Notes: a model not told the origin generated them from the letters alone. Shown: positions 33,501-38,930, counted from the stretch's first letter. The stretch: 64,000 bases of DNA from Acheta domesticus (GCA_031308135.1 JAHLJT010002630.1:96268141-96332140), one strand, 5' to 3'. A program made the numbers and translations.

Positions 33501-34625
33501 CTTCCTGAAACTAAAATATTAGAGATAGAGATTTTTCCTTTAATGAAATCTGTTCCTTAAGGATAGATTTTGAAATAAGTTTATATACAATTTTTCAGAA
33601 AATTGAATACTTTTCGCGTAATTTAGCGTGGAAATTCGCGCGGGATCCGTGCCCTATGTGCTATGAACGTGTTTGTGCTCCCAAGTTCACATCTAGTGAC
33701 AGCACTCCCTCGTACCCCTTACACTACGTCGTTTTGTGGCTTCCAGACAGCAAAAACTGATGATGATGATGATGATGATGGCTAAGTCATCAAAAGTTGC
33801 ACTGTTGGCAATGTTAACACTTGTGATTAGTTAATTCAGCTTTACAGAGCCGTTAGTGCTTTGGACGCACACGTACGTTCTCGCTGGGGTTTGGTTTTAC
33901 TTCAGTAAAATGTTAGAAAATAAGGAAAAGTTTGGTGTAGTTTTGAAATGTAGTTCCTATGTCTCTTTTGGGCCGATGAACACGAATATCAGGTTTGCCA
34001 ACAATTATTTTGCCTGGAAATACGTTTTTTACTTGTATTGTATACATATCAAGCAAATCCAACTACAATCGCACCTACATTTATCGAAATTCTCTGTGAA
34101 TCATTTATTCTGTCCCTTGAAAATTCCATTTAATTTTTTTTCTTCCTGGGGCTTTTTTCAGCCTTTTCCATCCACTTCTTAGTCCGCTAGGTGGCCTTTG
34201 CTGAACCCTGCATGTCAACTGTCACGAAACGATTTAGTGTAAAAGGTTAACTTATAAAATTCGTGGAAAATGTATCGCATGAAAACCGATGTAATGGGCA
34301 TTAATACACTCGTGTGAAGTTTGCTCGCTCGTTCATTCCTCGTGTCGTAGTATCACACTCTTGTATTAATACCCATCATTACATCATCGTTTCGTAATGT
34401 ACTATTATATTCATTCACTTAAATAAGCCAAAGTGCGGCGATGGTAGTGGAGAGCGCGTGCGCGCGCGTGTGTGGCAGCACGGGCTGAGCGCGCACTTCC
34501 GGCCGGCGGCGGCAGAGGTGGCGGTGGGGCGCTACGTGGCCTGCCTGCTGGGCGCGCTGGTGCTCGTGGGGCTGCTGCTGGCGCTCGCGCTGCGCGGCCT
34601 CGGCTTCCCGCCCGCCGCCGTCTAG
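441..34625 (+). CDS. Bok: Bcl-2 family gene, Bok-type (six coding exons, whole span)
   Basis: Joining 441-592, 24597-24745, 29268-29614, 30551-30736, 32468-32614 and 34479-34625 gives 1128 nt, or 375 residues plus TAG. Every junction has GT-AG borders and the phases match (2, 1, 0, 0, 0). From residue 217 on the protein follows the BOK layout: a BH3-like stretch LAAVGAELE (221-229), BH1 around ITWAKVVSLF (274-283), AVDCARQ, BH2 WIHSHGGW (320-327) and a C-terminal hydrophobic anchor (about 347-366). Bok proteins are tail-anchored regulators of mitochondrial and ER membrane permeability and apoptosis; Drosophila Debcl and Buffy belong here. I cannot say which of those two this matches best. The N-terminal half is rich in Ala and Gly, and GC content is extreme. 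The start at 441 is the first ATG of an exon whose acceptor-like AG directly precedes it, so an untranslated leader exon probably lies outside the window. Confidence 0.88.
659..1329. mobile_element. Non-autonomous DNA element with inverted ends, interrupted by a MITE
   Basis: The left end reads ACGGTGTA, then the 253-bp MITE, then TAAGATATATGTGTTAACTA. The right end is the inverse (AACACATATATCTTACACCGT at 1309-1329). Related internal copies of GGTGTAAGATATA occur at 1027. Without the insertion the element is about 416 bp. No ORF. Confidence 0.55.
667..919. mobile_element. Palindromic MITE, family M1, with TA duplication
   Basis: This is a 253-bp near-perfect palindrome. TACTGCGATTTTTCTAACTG at the left mirrors the right end, with CACGGCATTTCGCGTCTTTC in each arm. 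TA flanks both sides, as expected for Tc1/mariner-type MITEs. Confidence 0.75.
1409..1505. mobile_element. MITE M1 half copy
   Basis: Left arm only (TACTTTGGTTTTTATTTTTT to TTTCTCGGTTGTGCCGC). It is broken off near 1505, where another repeat that recurs inverted at about 57478-57550 begins. Confidence 0.55.
1975..2935 (-). mobile_element. Family T repeat, inverted copy
   Basis: Minus-strand version with GTCCCAGGGACTTCATGTAA, GTTGTTCACAAACAGCCGGA, GGTATCAAGGACCCAC and CATAACTTTCCC, ending in a palindromic CTATACGTACCTACGTATAC. Related AT-rich pieces continue to about 4460 and match 56480-57560 in inverse. Confidence 0.55.
4868..5120. mobile_element. Palindromic MITE, family M1, second full copy
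   Basis: It has the same 253-bp length as the copy at 667, the same arms and centre (GATCGCGACCGTATGAAGCA), and is flanked by TA. Small changes in the outer arms are compensated on the opposite arm (for example AGAGCGACTCTCAAGGAAAC mirrored). Confidence 0.75.
5130..5806. repeat. GC-rich block and five-unit tandem repeat
   Basis: The stretch 5130-5400 is unusually GC-rich, with a G homopolymer near 5255, and no ORF. From 5431 to 5806, five diverged units of about 66-100 bp carry GGCTTCGGGGCGTGCTAACT and GTGCTAACGGTGAATGTAAC. This may be the 5' region of a retroelement, but I see no coding evidence. Confidence 0.6.
6873..7435 (+). promoter_or_regulatory. Candidate promoter and 5' leader for exon 1b
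   Basis: An arthropod-type initiator TCAGTT lies at 6873-6878. It is followed by about 560 bases of moderately GC-rich, non-repetitive DNA with short G/T-rich imperfect repeats (around 7380-7430) running into the ATG at 7436. No clear TATA box is seen. The core-promoter call rests on one six-base motif and on context. Confidence 0.3.
7436..7527 (+). CDS. Bok: Candidate alternative first coding exon (1b) of the Bok-type gene
   Basis: The ATG at 7436 follows an in-frame TGA at 7427 and opens 30 codons plus two bases (MKLQGKPWAGALAPVEEVGE, then SGGDGVKRVR and TG), ending at TG|GTGAGT. The phase (2) is the same as exon 1a, so splicing to 24597 gives Trp then LLEEK and keeps the frame, for a 355-residue isoform. 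The upstream few hundred bases are more GC-rich and less repetitive than their surroundings, as expected for a 5' leader. The phase match has a one-in-three chance of being accidental, and the exon could belong to another transcript. Confidence 0.5.
7548..8090 (-). mobile_element. SINE family S1, full-length copy
   Basis: On the minus strand it starts with a tRNA-like box B (GGTTCTAGGTTCGAACACCG) and continues through GTGGTTTCTCCGATCAACAC and CAGGCGAATGCCGGAG. It ends in CGGAATCACTAATCAATCAA, an (AATC)n tail at 7548. About 540 bp. It begins about 20 bases after the donor of candidate exon 1b. Confidence 0.65.
8618..8881 (-). mobile_element. 5'-truncated LINE fragment with 14-bp target duplication
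   Basis: On the minus strand, GRKKRGRPEHS, a stop, LREIKGILKDKNL and YEDRDKWRNKIK, stop, match the C-terminal tail pattern of non-LTR reverse transcriptases. An AAAT-rich tail follows. TTGTCAATGATTTT at 8618-8631 and TTATCAATGATTTT at 8868-8881 flank it as a near-perfect target duplication. Confidence 0.7.
9085..9235 (-). mobile_element. SINE S1 3' fragment
   Basis: A GATT-rich tail, AGTAATTCCGAGATCATCAA and the GGAGATGGC..GCGAGATCTGGCACTGA part match the 3' portion of the S1 copy at 7548. Truncated. Confidence 0.5.
9340..9930. repeat. AT-rich TTACATATTT-type simple repeats
   Basis: Two clusters (about 9355-9430 and 9795-9925) of irregular TTACATATTT units are separated by AT-rich unique sequence. 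No coding potential. Confidence 0.5.
9950..10515 (+). mobile_element. SINE family S1, full-length copy
   Basis: The head is tRNA-like (TGATGGCTCGGTAACA box A region; GTTCGATTCC box B at 10031-10040). The body holds TCTCTCCGATCAGTGCTAGG, GCAAATGCCGGAG and GCTCGTCCCGGCTGGGGCGG. The tail is AATCAAT near 10503. Confidence 0.65.
10516..11779. other. AT-rich intron sequence, no feature recognised
   Basis: No repeat family shared with the rest of the window, no coding pattern and no splice-bounded ORF seen. It lies within intron 1 of the Bok-type gene. Confidence 0.5.
11780..12277. mobile_element. pogo/Tigger-like non-autonomous element
   Basis: The left end CAGTGGGACTTCGATTACCC and the inverted right end CAGTAGGACGTCGGTTACCC match at 21 of 24 positions. 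TA flanks both sides. The interior repeats a short segment around CATTCCGAGT..TTAAGCATTT but encodes no recognisable transposase. Confidence 0.65.
12278..13443. other. AT-rich intron sequence, no feature recognised
   Basis: Mostly unique AT-rich DNA with short TATAGTATAGTATA runs near 13045. No supported gene or element. Confidence 0.45.
13444..14344. mobile_element. piggyBac-like non-autonomous element
   Basis: CCCTCCGGCGGGCGCGT at the left and the inverse of CGCGCCCGCTGAAGGG at the right match at 15 of 17 positions. The left side is preceded by TTAA (13440-13443), and the right is followed by TAAT, a one-change version of it. Internal GCGGCACTGAGTGCCGC palindromes recur near both ends. The CCCT ends and TTAA target are hallmarks of the piggyBac group. 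Confidence 0.65.
14345..14930. mobile_element. Helitron-like repeat, copy 1
   Basis: GGATGTTGGTATGTATATAA, AGCAAAACTCC, GGACCGATCTCCATGAAAGT and TTGGCAC are typical of non-autonomous insect Helitron bodies (from memory). A GGGA microsatellite lies at 14829-14855. The same body recurs at 15635 and, inverted, at 35395. Confidence 0.5.
14931..15195 (+). repeat. 66-bp tandem repeat, four copies
   Basis: Units start at 14931, 14997, 15063 and 15129. Each holds GAAACAGAAAATAACATGTC, ACATTTGGCC and GTCTGTCTCGCTGCATCCTA. Sixty-six is a multiple of three, so the frame stays open across the array, but nothing else suggests a gene. Confidence 0.85.
15196..15440. other. GC-rich, CpG-rich segment
   Basis: A block of about 240 bases with many CpGs and GCGCGC-type strings between two Helitron-like copies. 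No splice-bounded ORF with recognisable product. It could be captured host DNA carried by the flanking element. Confidence 0.35.
15605..15632. repeat. (TG)n microsatellite
   Basis: A run of TG dinucleotides directly before the second Helitron-like copy. Confidence 0.9.
15633..16165. mobile_element. Helitron-like repeat, copy 2
   Basis: Same order of blocks as 14345-14930, including ATATAAGAGCTAAACTCC, TCCATGAAAGTTGGCACTTC, CTCACACCGTAATCTACAG, the GACAGAGA run and GGGTTTCCT. It lacks the 66-bp array and GC-rich segment. Confidence 0.55.
16260..19363. other. AT-rich intron sequence with one ORF relic
   Basis: Largely unique AT-rich DNA in intron 1. Apart from the relic at 18476-18697 I see no gene, RNA or element boundary. 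Confidence 0.45.
18476..18697 (+). pseudogene. Relic of a transposon-derived ORF (possibly tyrosine-recombinase type)
   Basis: A 74-codon frame, MSWNFEVSEDIFVPNDILQE..WIPS, one in-frame TAA, then YEKAYDLLCDWRKKRNVRG, ends at TAA. The pattern of a Tyr-Glu-Lys-Ala-Tyr helix followed by Asp-Trp-Arg-Lys resembles the N-terminal SAM-like part of tyrosine-recombinase-related proteins of insect repeats. That is from memory and unconfirmed. The internal stop marks it as dead. Confidence 0.35.
19364..19595. mobile_element. MITE M1-related, long-arm variant
   Basis: The ends are CACTTGGGTTTTTATTTCTT and its decayed inverse, with the shared arm GGCATTTCGCGTCT and centre GATCATG. TA lies on each side. 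About 232 bp. Confidence 0.65.
20160..20855. mobile_element. GC-rich retroelement remnant (candidate)
   Basis: A sharply bounded GC-rich block in AT-rich DNA. It ends GACTTCGGTCCTCTAAATAA (a poly(A)-signal-like end) followed by an AT-rich TATATACA run. Small open frames exist but none is recognisable. I infer the 3' end of a non-LTR or LTR element. Confidence 0.4.
20856..21210 (+). repeat. Dispersed repeat R, copy 1
   Basis: GCGTCACGAACCACGTGACC, GCACGGGCACTTCG, AAGTGACAATTTTCAACGAA and TTGTGACGCAAACTGGTAC recur in reverse order and orientation at 51350-51690. Confidence 0.7.
21788..22954. mobile_element. Tigger-like non-autonomous element with nested insertion
   Basis: CAGTCGACTCTCGTTGAGTG at the left and the inverse of the right end (CAGTCGACTCTGGTTATAGT) are pogo/Tigger-type termini. 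TA lies on both sides. GTTCACTATAGC repeats are inside near the right. The transposase is not recognisable. An element with unrelated ends sits at 22041-22441. Confidence 0.65.
22041..22441. mobile_element. Inverted-repeat element N1, complete copy
   Basis: GGACGGTGTTATGCATCAAC and the inverse of its right end match at 27 of 30 positions. AATT flanks both sides. A second copy starts at 63830. 401 bp, no ORF. The superfamily is not assigned. Confidence 0.65.
23670..24073 (+). mobile_element. SINE S1 copy, 5' truncated
   Basis: AACGCCAGGCAAATGCTGGA, ACGGGCCATGGACCGCGCGC, TCGGGAGCTTAGAGCT and the CGCCATCCAGCGGGAA block, ending at AATCCTAATCAATTAAAC, where the exon 2 minisatellite begins. Confidence 0.6.
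24076..24585 (+). repeat. Minisatellite, about 25-bp unit, abutting exon 2
   Basis: About 20 imperfect copies of a unit like CATCGGTATGCGACTGATCA plus a short tail, with lengths varying around 25 bp. The array begins right after a SINE tail and its last decayed unit (GGGTATGCGCTGTGTTGCAG) contains the exon 2 acceptor. Confidence 0.85.
24597..24745 (+). CDS. Bok: Bok-type gene, exon 2
   Basis: The acceptor TGTGTTGCAG precedes LLEEKAPRGDD, an alanine run, then a proline/arginine-rich stretch and RRKLSFPAALHSSLLGLTAS (protein residues 52-100). The exon starts by completing the split Arg codon and ends TCCG|GTGCGA with one base left over, which exon 3 completes as Gly101. No known domain is recognisable. 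The segment is low in complexity and precedes the Bcl-2 fold. A tandem array of about 25-bp units runs to within a few bases of its acceptor. Confidence 0.75.
24900..27930. other. AT-rich intron 2 sequence
   Basis: Unique-looking AT-rich DNA. No splice-bounded coding sequence, RNA gene or element ends recognised. Confidence 0.45.
27934..28049 (+). repeat. Dispersed copy of the 185-bp array unit in intron 2
   Basis: GACATTTATTCTGGGACCAC through CACCTGTACGCTACAAGCC matches the exon 5 array unit over about 110 bases. The unit's missing end (GCAACCCCAACCCCTGTTC) occurs at 29246-29264, right at the exon 3 acceptor, so the copy looks split by about 1.2 kb of inserted DNA. Confidence 0.75.
28058..28280. 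repeat. Dispersed repeat shared between introns 2 and 4
   Basis: TCTTCCTTCGGAGGGGAAGT, GTTAGAAGATTTACTGCGTG, AAAGATCCTCACGC and CTTGGTCAGACGGAAGAGCA recur in altered form at about 31125-31300. A TCTTCCTTCGG block is common in 3' ends of non-LTR elements (from memory). Confidence 0.55.
28376..29240 (+). repeat. Minisatellite, 20-bp unit, about 43 copies, upstream of exon 3
   Basis: Nearly uniform tandem copies of TTCAATTCAACTCAATTTGG. A few units carry C for G or G for A, and early units start GATC. Because 20 is not a multiple of 3, all three forward frames stay open and give long artefact ORFs. The array stops about 30 bases before the exon 3 acceptor. Confidence 0.95.
29268..29614 (+). CDS. 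Bok: Bok-type gene, exon 3 (basic motif and helix alpha-1/BH4-like region)
   Basis: The acceptor CCTGTTCCAG opens a 347-nt exon encoding residues 102-216. After a Gly/Ala/Ser linker come RRRFSNVGDAVSRKLSHTLG (about 118-137) and an Ala-rich helix. Then LAEQARALCALYVRLRLRRD (about 168-187) aligns by eye with the first helix of vertebrate BOK. The donor is GAG|GTGAGA, phase 0. GC is very high with many CpGs. A 20-bp tandem array ends about 30 bases before the acceptor. Confidence 0.85.
29718..30550 (+). repeat. Minisatellite, 33-bp unit with 245-bp higher-order repeat, running into exon 4
   Basis: About 24 copies of a unit built from GCTTAGCCGTTGACGGTTGG and CGCGTGCGCAAGT. A longer block of seven units with extra insertions repeats with a period of 245 bp (29970s, 30215s, 30460s). 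The final unit becomes GCCGCGTGCGCAG, which is the exon 4 acceptor. Confidence 0.92.
30551..30736 (+). CDS. Bok: Bok-type gene, exon 4 (BH3-like segment and start of BH1)
   Basis: GCGTGCGCAG|GTGTTC opens 62 codons (residues 217-278): VFPVLAAVGAELERAHAR, VGVARQ, a variable linker, then HLYKRDITWAK. The BH3 consensus L-x3-G-D reads L-x3-G-A here. In BH1 the usual Trp-Gly is Trp-Ala. The donor AAG|GTCAGT is strong and phase 0. The acceptor lies inside the last, divergent unit of a 33-bp tandem array. A second copy of the donor region lies 110 bp downstream. Confidence 0.88.
30720..30855 (+). repeat. Duplicated exon 4 donor region
   Basis: Twenty-six bases spanning the end of exon 4 and its donor (30720-30745) recur exactly at 30830-30855. 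Weaker similarity extends about 15 bases upstream. The copied donor is as good as the real one, but its use would add 110 bases and shift the frame. Confidence 0.8.
31125..31300. repeat. Second copy of the intron 2/4 repeat
   Basis: GTGGTAGATTTACTGCTTGT, AAAGATCCTCAAGCC and GTGGTCAGTCGGAATATCAG parallel 28095-28265 in the same order, with about a quarter of positions changed. Confidence 0.55.
31375..31489 (+). repeat. Partial duplicate of the exon 5 boundary
   Basis: The stretch from about 31375 to 31489 matches about 32390-32503: the GC-repeat, AAATG and CCAGACAC segments, the GTGCGCAGG motif, the acceptor and the first 36 exon bases. The match ends where the 185-bp repeat begins with TCAGT. 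This copy and the true exon bracket the array. Confidence 0.75.
31454..31591 (+). CDS. Candidate alternative terminal exon: truncated exon 5 copy fused to repeat sequence
   Basis: Bases 31454-31489 repeat the first 36 bases of exon 5 with three changes (VMSLFCVAGALA), complete with a GGTGCGCAG acceptor. The similarity then stops and the frame runs on into the 185-bp repeat as SVKDIPALEHCDICSG and a Cys-rich tail ending TAG at 31589. Spliced from exon 4 (phase 0) it would give a Bok isoform that stops after BH1, without BH2 or membrane anchor. It may equally be a dead duplicate. No poly(A) signal was identified. Confidence 0.35.
   Translation: MMSLFCVAGALASVKDIPALEHCDICSGTTYTLEYCICSKIFCMP
31490..32390 (+). 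repeat. Tandem array, about 185-bp unit, upstream of exon 5
   Basis: Units begin near 31501, 31686, 31859, 32046 and 32233 (spacings 185, 173, 187, 187). Each contains TTTAGAATATTGTGACATTT, TCTGGAGCCA, TTGTTCTGAGACATTCTGTA and a CACCTGTACGC..CAACCCC end. The last copy is cut at the exon 5 flank. Confidence 0.92.
32468..32614 (+). CDS. Bok: Bok-type gene, exon 5 (BH1 end and BH2)
   Basis: GGTGCGCAG|GTGGTG opens 49 codons (residues 279-327): VVSLFCVAGALAVDCARQG, an Asp/Glu-rich helix, then WIHSHGGW and the donor GGTGAG. The segment from VVSL to the WI..GGW box is the most BOK-like part of the protein. A junction right after the BH2 Gly-Gly-Trp is typical of Bcl-2 family genes. It is preceded by about 4.8 copies of a 185-bp tandem repeat and, 1 kb upstream, by a truncated copy of its own 5' part. 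Confidence 0.9.
32985..33620 (+). mobile_element. Family T repeat (hairpin-CTAG type)
   Basis: It starts TTTCTCGCTACGGAGTAGAG and carries GCGCATTTTCGGCA, CCAGAATCCCGTTTTGTGGG, TCTGTCGGTCC, GTACTTTGGGGTACATGAAG and ACATTTTCC. It is directly preceded by the 3' end of another copy (CTGTTGTAGCACCACTAG at 32969). Confidence 0.6.
33763..33781. repeat. (GAT)n microsatellite
   Basis: Six to seven tandem TGA/GAT triplets. Confidence 0.9.
34479..34625 (+). CDS. Bok: Bok-type gene, exon 6 (C-terminal membrane anchor)
   Basis: The acceptor is TGTGTGGCAG. The exon reads HGLSAHFRPAAAEVAVGRY, then a hydrophobic run of about 20 residues rich in Leu, Val and Ala (residues about 347-366), a basic residue and FPPAAV, TAG. 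This is a tail-anchor layout that would place the protein on the cytosolic face of mitochondria or ER. The upstream intron side is a short GC/GT run rather than a long array. A tandem array starts about 55 bases after the stop. Confidence 0.85.
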   Translation, partial: HGLSAHFRPAAAEVAVGRYVACLLGALVLVGLLLALALRGLGFPPAAV

Positions 34626-34680
34626 CCCCGCCCACGCACCGCCTCGACCACGCACGCAACACGCGGCACCGTTCAACAAC

Positions 34681-35395
34681 TCGCAGCTGCCGCTGGCGCA
34701 GCATAAAGGTACGCCAAAGCAAGCTACTCGTCTGCCCTGCACTCCTTCTACCCACGCTTCGTGCATGTCCGTGCCACTCCCACTTTCCACGCCGTTCTGC
34801 CCAACGCCTAGCTGCCGCTGGTGCAGCATAAAGGTGTGCCAAACAAGCTACTCGTCTGCGAGTTGCCCTGCACTCCTACCCACGCTTCGTGCATGTCCTT
34901 TCCACGCCGTTCTGCCCAACGCCTAGCTGCCGCTGGCGCAGCATTAAGGTACGCCAAAGCAAGCTACTCGTCGGCGAGTTGCCCTGCACTCCTACCCACG
35001 CTTCGTGCATGTCCCTGCCACGCCCACTTTCCGCGCTGTTCTGCCCAACGCCTAGCTGCCGCTGGCGCAGCATTAAGGTACGCCAAAGCAAGCTACTCGT
35101 CGGCGAGTTGCCCTGCACTCCTTCTACCCACGCTTTGTGCATGTCCCTGCCATGCCTACTTTGCCTACTTTCCACGCCGTTCTGCCCAACGCCTAGCTGC
35201 CGCTGGTGCAGCATAAAGGTACGCCGTAGCAAGCTACTCGTCGGCGAGTTGCCCTGCACTCCTTCTACCCACGCTTTGTGCATGTCCCTGCCATGCCTAC
35301 TTTCCACGCCGTTCTGCCCAACGCCTAGCTGCCGCTGGCGCAGCACAAAGGTACGCCGAAGCAAGCTACTCGTCGGCGAGTTGCCTTCGGCTTCA
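34681..35395 (+). repeat. Tandem array in the 3' flank of the Bok-type gene, about 115-141 bp units
   Basis: Six units start at AGCTGCCGCTGG (34685, 34810, 34925, 35054, 35195, 35327). Each carries GCAGCATAAAGGTACGCC, CAAGCTACTCGTC and a CTGCACTCC..CCCACGC block. Five of the six units hold a perfect short hairpin, ACTCG-loop-CGAGT (for example 34850-34863 and 34966-34979). The array lies about 60 bases after the stop codon and is therefore probably in the 3' UTR. Confidence 0.88.
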
Positions 35396-35650
35396 AAAGT
35401 TTAGTTTTTAAGGCCTAGAACGCTTCATTTGGGAGTTATTTGACGATATAGATTGAAAATGCTGCCGAGTGTGTTGCAGGTTGCATTTGACGTGAATATG
35501 TAGTGAATTTGTAGCGCCAAGTAGTGAAGTTACAACAGATAAACCTTCTCGGTGAAAAAAACACGTGCAAGCGCCAACTTTCATGGAGATCGGTCCAACG
35601 GAGTTGGTGGTTTGCTCTTGTACACATACCAACATCCTGTTTTATACACA
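35396..35650 (-). mobile_element. Helitron-like repeat, copy 3 (inverted)
   Basis: Inverse of the 14345 body: GGCCTAGAACGCTTCATTTG, GTTGCATTTGACGTGAATAT, AACTTTCATGGAGATCGGTC and ACCAACATCCTGTTT. It starts where the post-stop array ends. Confidence 0.55.
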
Positions 35651-35659
35651 CACTTATAT

Positions 35660-35663
35660 ATAA

Positions 35664-35719
<56 letters not shown>
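35660..35719. repeat. (AC)n(AT)n microsatellite
   Basis: An AC run changing into a long TA run, at the edge of an S1 copy. Confidence 0.92.
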
Positions 35720-35722
<3 letters not shown>

Positions 35723-36240
35723 TGATTCCGGGTGCGGCAACTGCTAAGGTTATACGTCCCATATGTGTAGTGCGCGTTTTCTTTCCTCGGAGGGTTGCCG
35801 TGGATGGTGAGATCCGGTGCCGACGTACCGTCGCGTCGGCCTGCGTGGTTATCCCCACGTGGCTCCTGCAAGCGGGCACCGTCCCAGCCAGGACAAGCTC
35901 TAAGCTTCCAGCCTGTCTCCTGCCATGTGTAGTAGTGAAGTACATGTAAGTGTAAGCGTGTGTAAGTAAAGGCTGAGGATAGATCAAGGAAAATGAAGGG
36001 AAGATCGCGCGCTGTCCGTGGCCCGTTTTTTAGGGTTCAGACATTCACCTGGTATTGATTGGAGAAACCACGGAAAACTATCAGCACGCTTACCACACAT
36101 GCTGGAAGAGCAGTCGGGAGGTTAGAGTTTGTCCCGGCTGGAGCGCTACCCCGCTGGTGGAGATACCTGCTTATGGAATATCCCCGTAAGGCGAATACTG
36201 ACCTTAACATTTGACGAGACCGGAATCATTAACCAATCAT
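35720..36240. mobile_element. Two SINE S1 pieces head to head
   Basis: 35720-36085 is in minus orientation (AGTGATTCCGGGTGCGGCAA to TTGGAGAAACCACGG). From about 36100 a plus-oriented 3' piece (CGGGAGGTTAGAGTTTGTCC to ACCGGAATCATTAACCAATC) follows, so the region is a broken palindrome. Confidence 0.6.
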
Positions 36241-36741
36241 TCGTTATTCGTCTTATTTCATGGCATTGGTTTTGGAACATCCACCCTTTTTGCTGAGTTT
36301 TTGTAATTGTATTTTCAGCCATTTAAATTCTAATCTTTCATTGTTAAAAAAATATAACTCTTTTCTGTTGCAGCCAGTTACGAACAGTAAGGTGTGCTCT
36401 ACAGCTCTGAAAACCAATGTGGTGCTTCAAGACGCAAAACTCTTGGACGTTCAAGTACTTAATTTGTTAGTTAGATTATTTATTTGTGTTGTACTGAGTG
36501 TTAAATATTTTCTAGATGAACAAGAACACCATGAAAGTTGTTATTTGTTGTAAAATTTTTCTGTACTTTTACGATTTCTAATATTAACGGTTCATTGTAA
36601 ATTCGTGACCAGAATGTGAAACATGTTATAACGACTATTGAATGTACAATGTTATTACTAATAGTTGTAGCCAAATCTCTATTAGGGTACACATAATGGC
36701 TCAATTCATAACTTGTATGATTATACAGGTTTGGGATTCAG

Positions 36742-36747
36742 AATAAA
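36742..36747 (+). terminator. Possible poly(A) signal for the Bok-type gene
   Basis: The first AATAAA I find after the stop codon is here, about 2.1 kb downstream, in non-repetitive AT-rich DNA. The assignment is positional only. Confidence 0.2.
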
Positions 36748-38849
36748 ATTCTGTAAATGATTATTTAATGTCGATTATGATATCTTTCTATTAAGACAAA
36801 CTTCTCAATTGCCAACATATTTACAAGAATATTTTGACATTAGAAAATTATTATTCTTTACATATTAATTATGTCAAGAAAATTATGATGGATATGTTTT
36901 CAGGTCTTCCCGTTGTAATGATAACTCTTTTATAAATGCTCAATTTCTTAGTTTTTGGTTCATTTTTAGCATTCCAAGTGCACCAGTATTACTTTTCACG
37001 AATCTGTGTCAAGAAGAAAAATATGGCAGCAAAGCATCTGAAGACTGGTGATTGCCCATTGATCAATAGAAAGAAATGTAGTTTTGTACATTATATTAGA
37101 TTTTAAAGAATTGTTGTTAATGAAATGGTTGAAAATTTATGCAATGTTAAATACAACAGCTCTGTAGAGACTACAAAATAATGTTGTTTCTTGTTTGATA
37201 GTGTGTTGTTGCTGAAGTCAGTACATTAAAAATATGTTTAGAATGAACTAAAATAAATGAGGATATTTGATTGCTGACCTACCTTCACTTTCAGGCATCC
37301 TCCCCTCAATTTACCGCAGTTCTAAAACAGGCACTAAACTGCATCATCTAAAATAAATTATTTATGGCAATGTTTCTTAGACTGTGTTGCACAGAACATT
37401 GTTATTTGGCGGGTGGTGAAGTGCTCAGCAGAATTGGTGGCATTACAATATTTGAGAATCTTTAGGTCTATAAATCATCTTCAAACGAGAACGTGTCGAA
37501 ATGAAAAATTATAGGTATGAGAAGCCCGCATTTCAATCGTTAATAGAAACAAATAAATACGACGGGTGCAACAGCAGATACTTTCTCGCACTGTTTCTAG
37601 ATTTGCAATTTTCGGAAATTCAGAGCGCGCAACGAAAATTAGACCTGCGCCATTCTTTTATCATCCTTGTGTCCATCTTCGTTTATTATTCTTGTTTTAT
37701 CCCTGAAAAAAATTTTAGTGCGTTTTGTGAAAAAATGTTTTTTTTGTAATTTGCGTTAATTACAAGCAGAATTGTTTTTGAAAACTAGAATTTTTCGCGT
37801 TAGTTTTGAAATTAATGGAATTTATAAAAAAATATTTTCCCAAAAAAACCGCCCTATTTTTTTCCACAGATACGAGCAAGAAACCCTTAAGAGTGACGCA
37901 GGTCTTATTTTCGTAGAAATTTAATTTTTGAAAATTACAAATTAAAAATAACGTGAGAAAGTGTATGCTTTTGTACCACAATTAGTTTTTCAAATGATGC
38001 GAACCTAACTTTGTTGTTCATCATTCAGCTGTGTATTGGAAAAATGGATTTGGAAAACAAGAAATGGGAATCATACATTAATAATATTTGAGTTACGCAT
38101 TTTGTGAAAATGGGAAAATGGTTGGGAAAATAGAAATGAAAGGAATCGCCACATGTAGTGAGTTAACAGTGAAAATCGAACCCATGTCATATTTATAAGT
38201 GTATTTTACTCTTTTTCTTTCGAAGAAAAAATTTGGAGCCAATTTTGAAAAAAAATTGAAACTGTCCCTGGGGCTTCATGTGAGGTACCCCCAAATTTTA
38301 ATGAATATTTTTCAAAATCGCAGAGCTTCGGGTCGAGCCAGAAAGACCGGGGAATATCTAATATTAAAAAATTCGTACGTATGCGCTAGTGGTGTTCACA
38401 GACGAACGGACGTTTTGAAAATCACATTTCGGTATAATTCATTGTTTACGTGCCTTTTGTGCACTCCTTCATTAGCCAGAATAAATGCCTTTTCGCATAA
38501 CTATCTTAGTCAAAATAAATATATATTTTTGCCTGCCTATATTAGGCGAAATAAATGTCTGAACTTCTAGGCCCTTAAGACGACAAATTTATATCTTTGT
38601 AGATTACTTTATAATTTCAAAACGATGTATTGTTTGAAGGAATCAACATGCATCACACGCAATCCGCCTCATGCTACGTACATTCCAACACTCGTTGCCA
38701 TTGTACACGACTCCGAAAAGTTGCCTTCTAGTCCTTAACAAAGGTTTTGTGCTCTTCAGAGGGCCTCGAGTTGTTTCTGAAGGCGTAATCTACAAAATGA
38801 GACAGTTCTGTACGCTCTATTACATTTTTGGAGGGAATCCCCATTTTGA

Positions 38850-38930
38850 GCCCACTCGGGTGGCTCGTTGGTTAGTATGCTCGCTGTCCATGGCGCATCC
38901 CCGGGTTCGATTCCCGGTTGAGGCAAATTT
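38850..38930 (+). other. tRNA-like sequence (SINE head or tRNA relic)
   Basis: TGGCTCGTTGGTTAGTATGC fits a box A region, and GGTTCGATTCC (38904-38914) is a perfect box B within CCCGGGTTCGATTCCCGG. The acceptor arms (about GCCCACTCGG and TTGAGGCA) pair poorly, so this is not a confident tRNA gene. Confidence 0.5.

Noticed and set aside
34411..35404. Several ORFs of 119-171 codons on both strands
   Set aside because: Forward ones read exon 6 or the post-stop array out of frame. Reverse ones are antisense to it. Their internal repetition mirrors the DNA repeat.
38850..38930. Functional tRNA gene
   Set aside because: Box A and B are present, but the acceptor and other arms do not pair well. A SINE head or relic is more likely.
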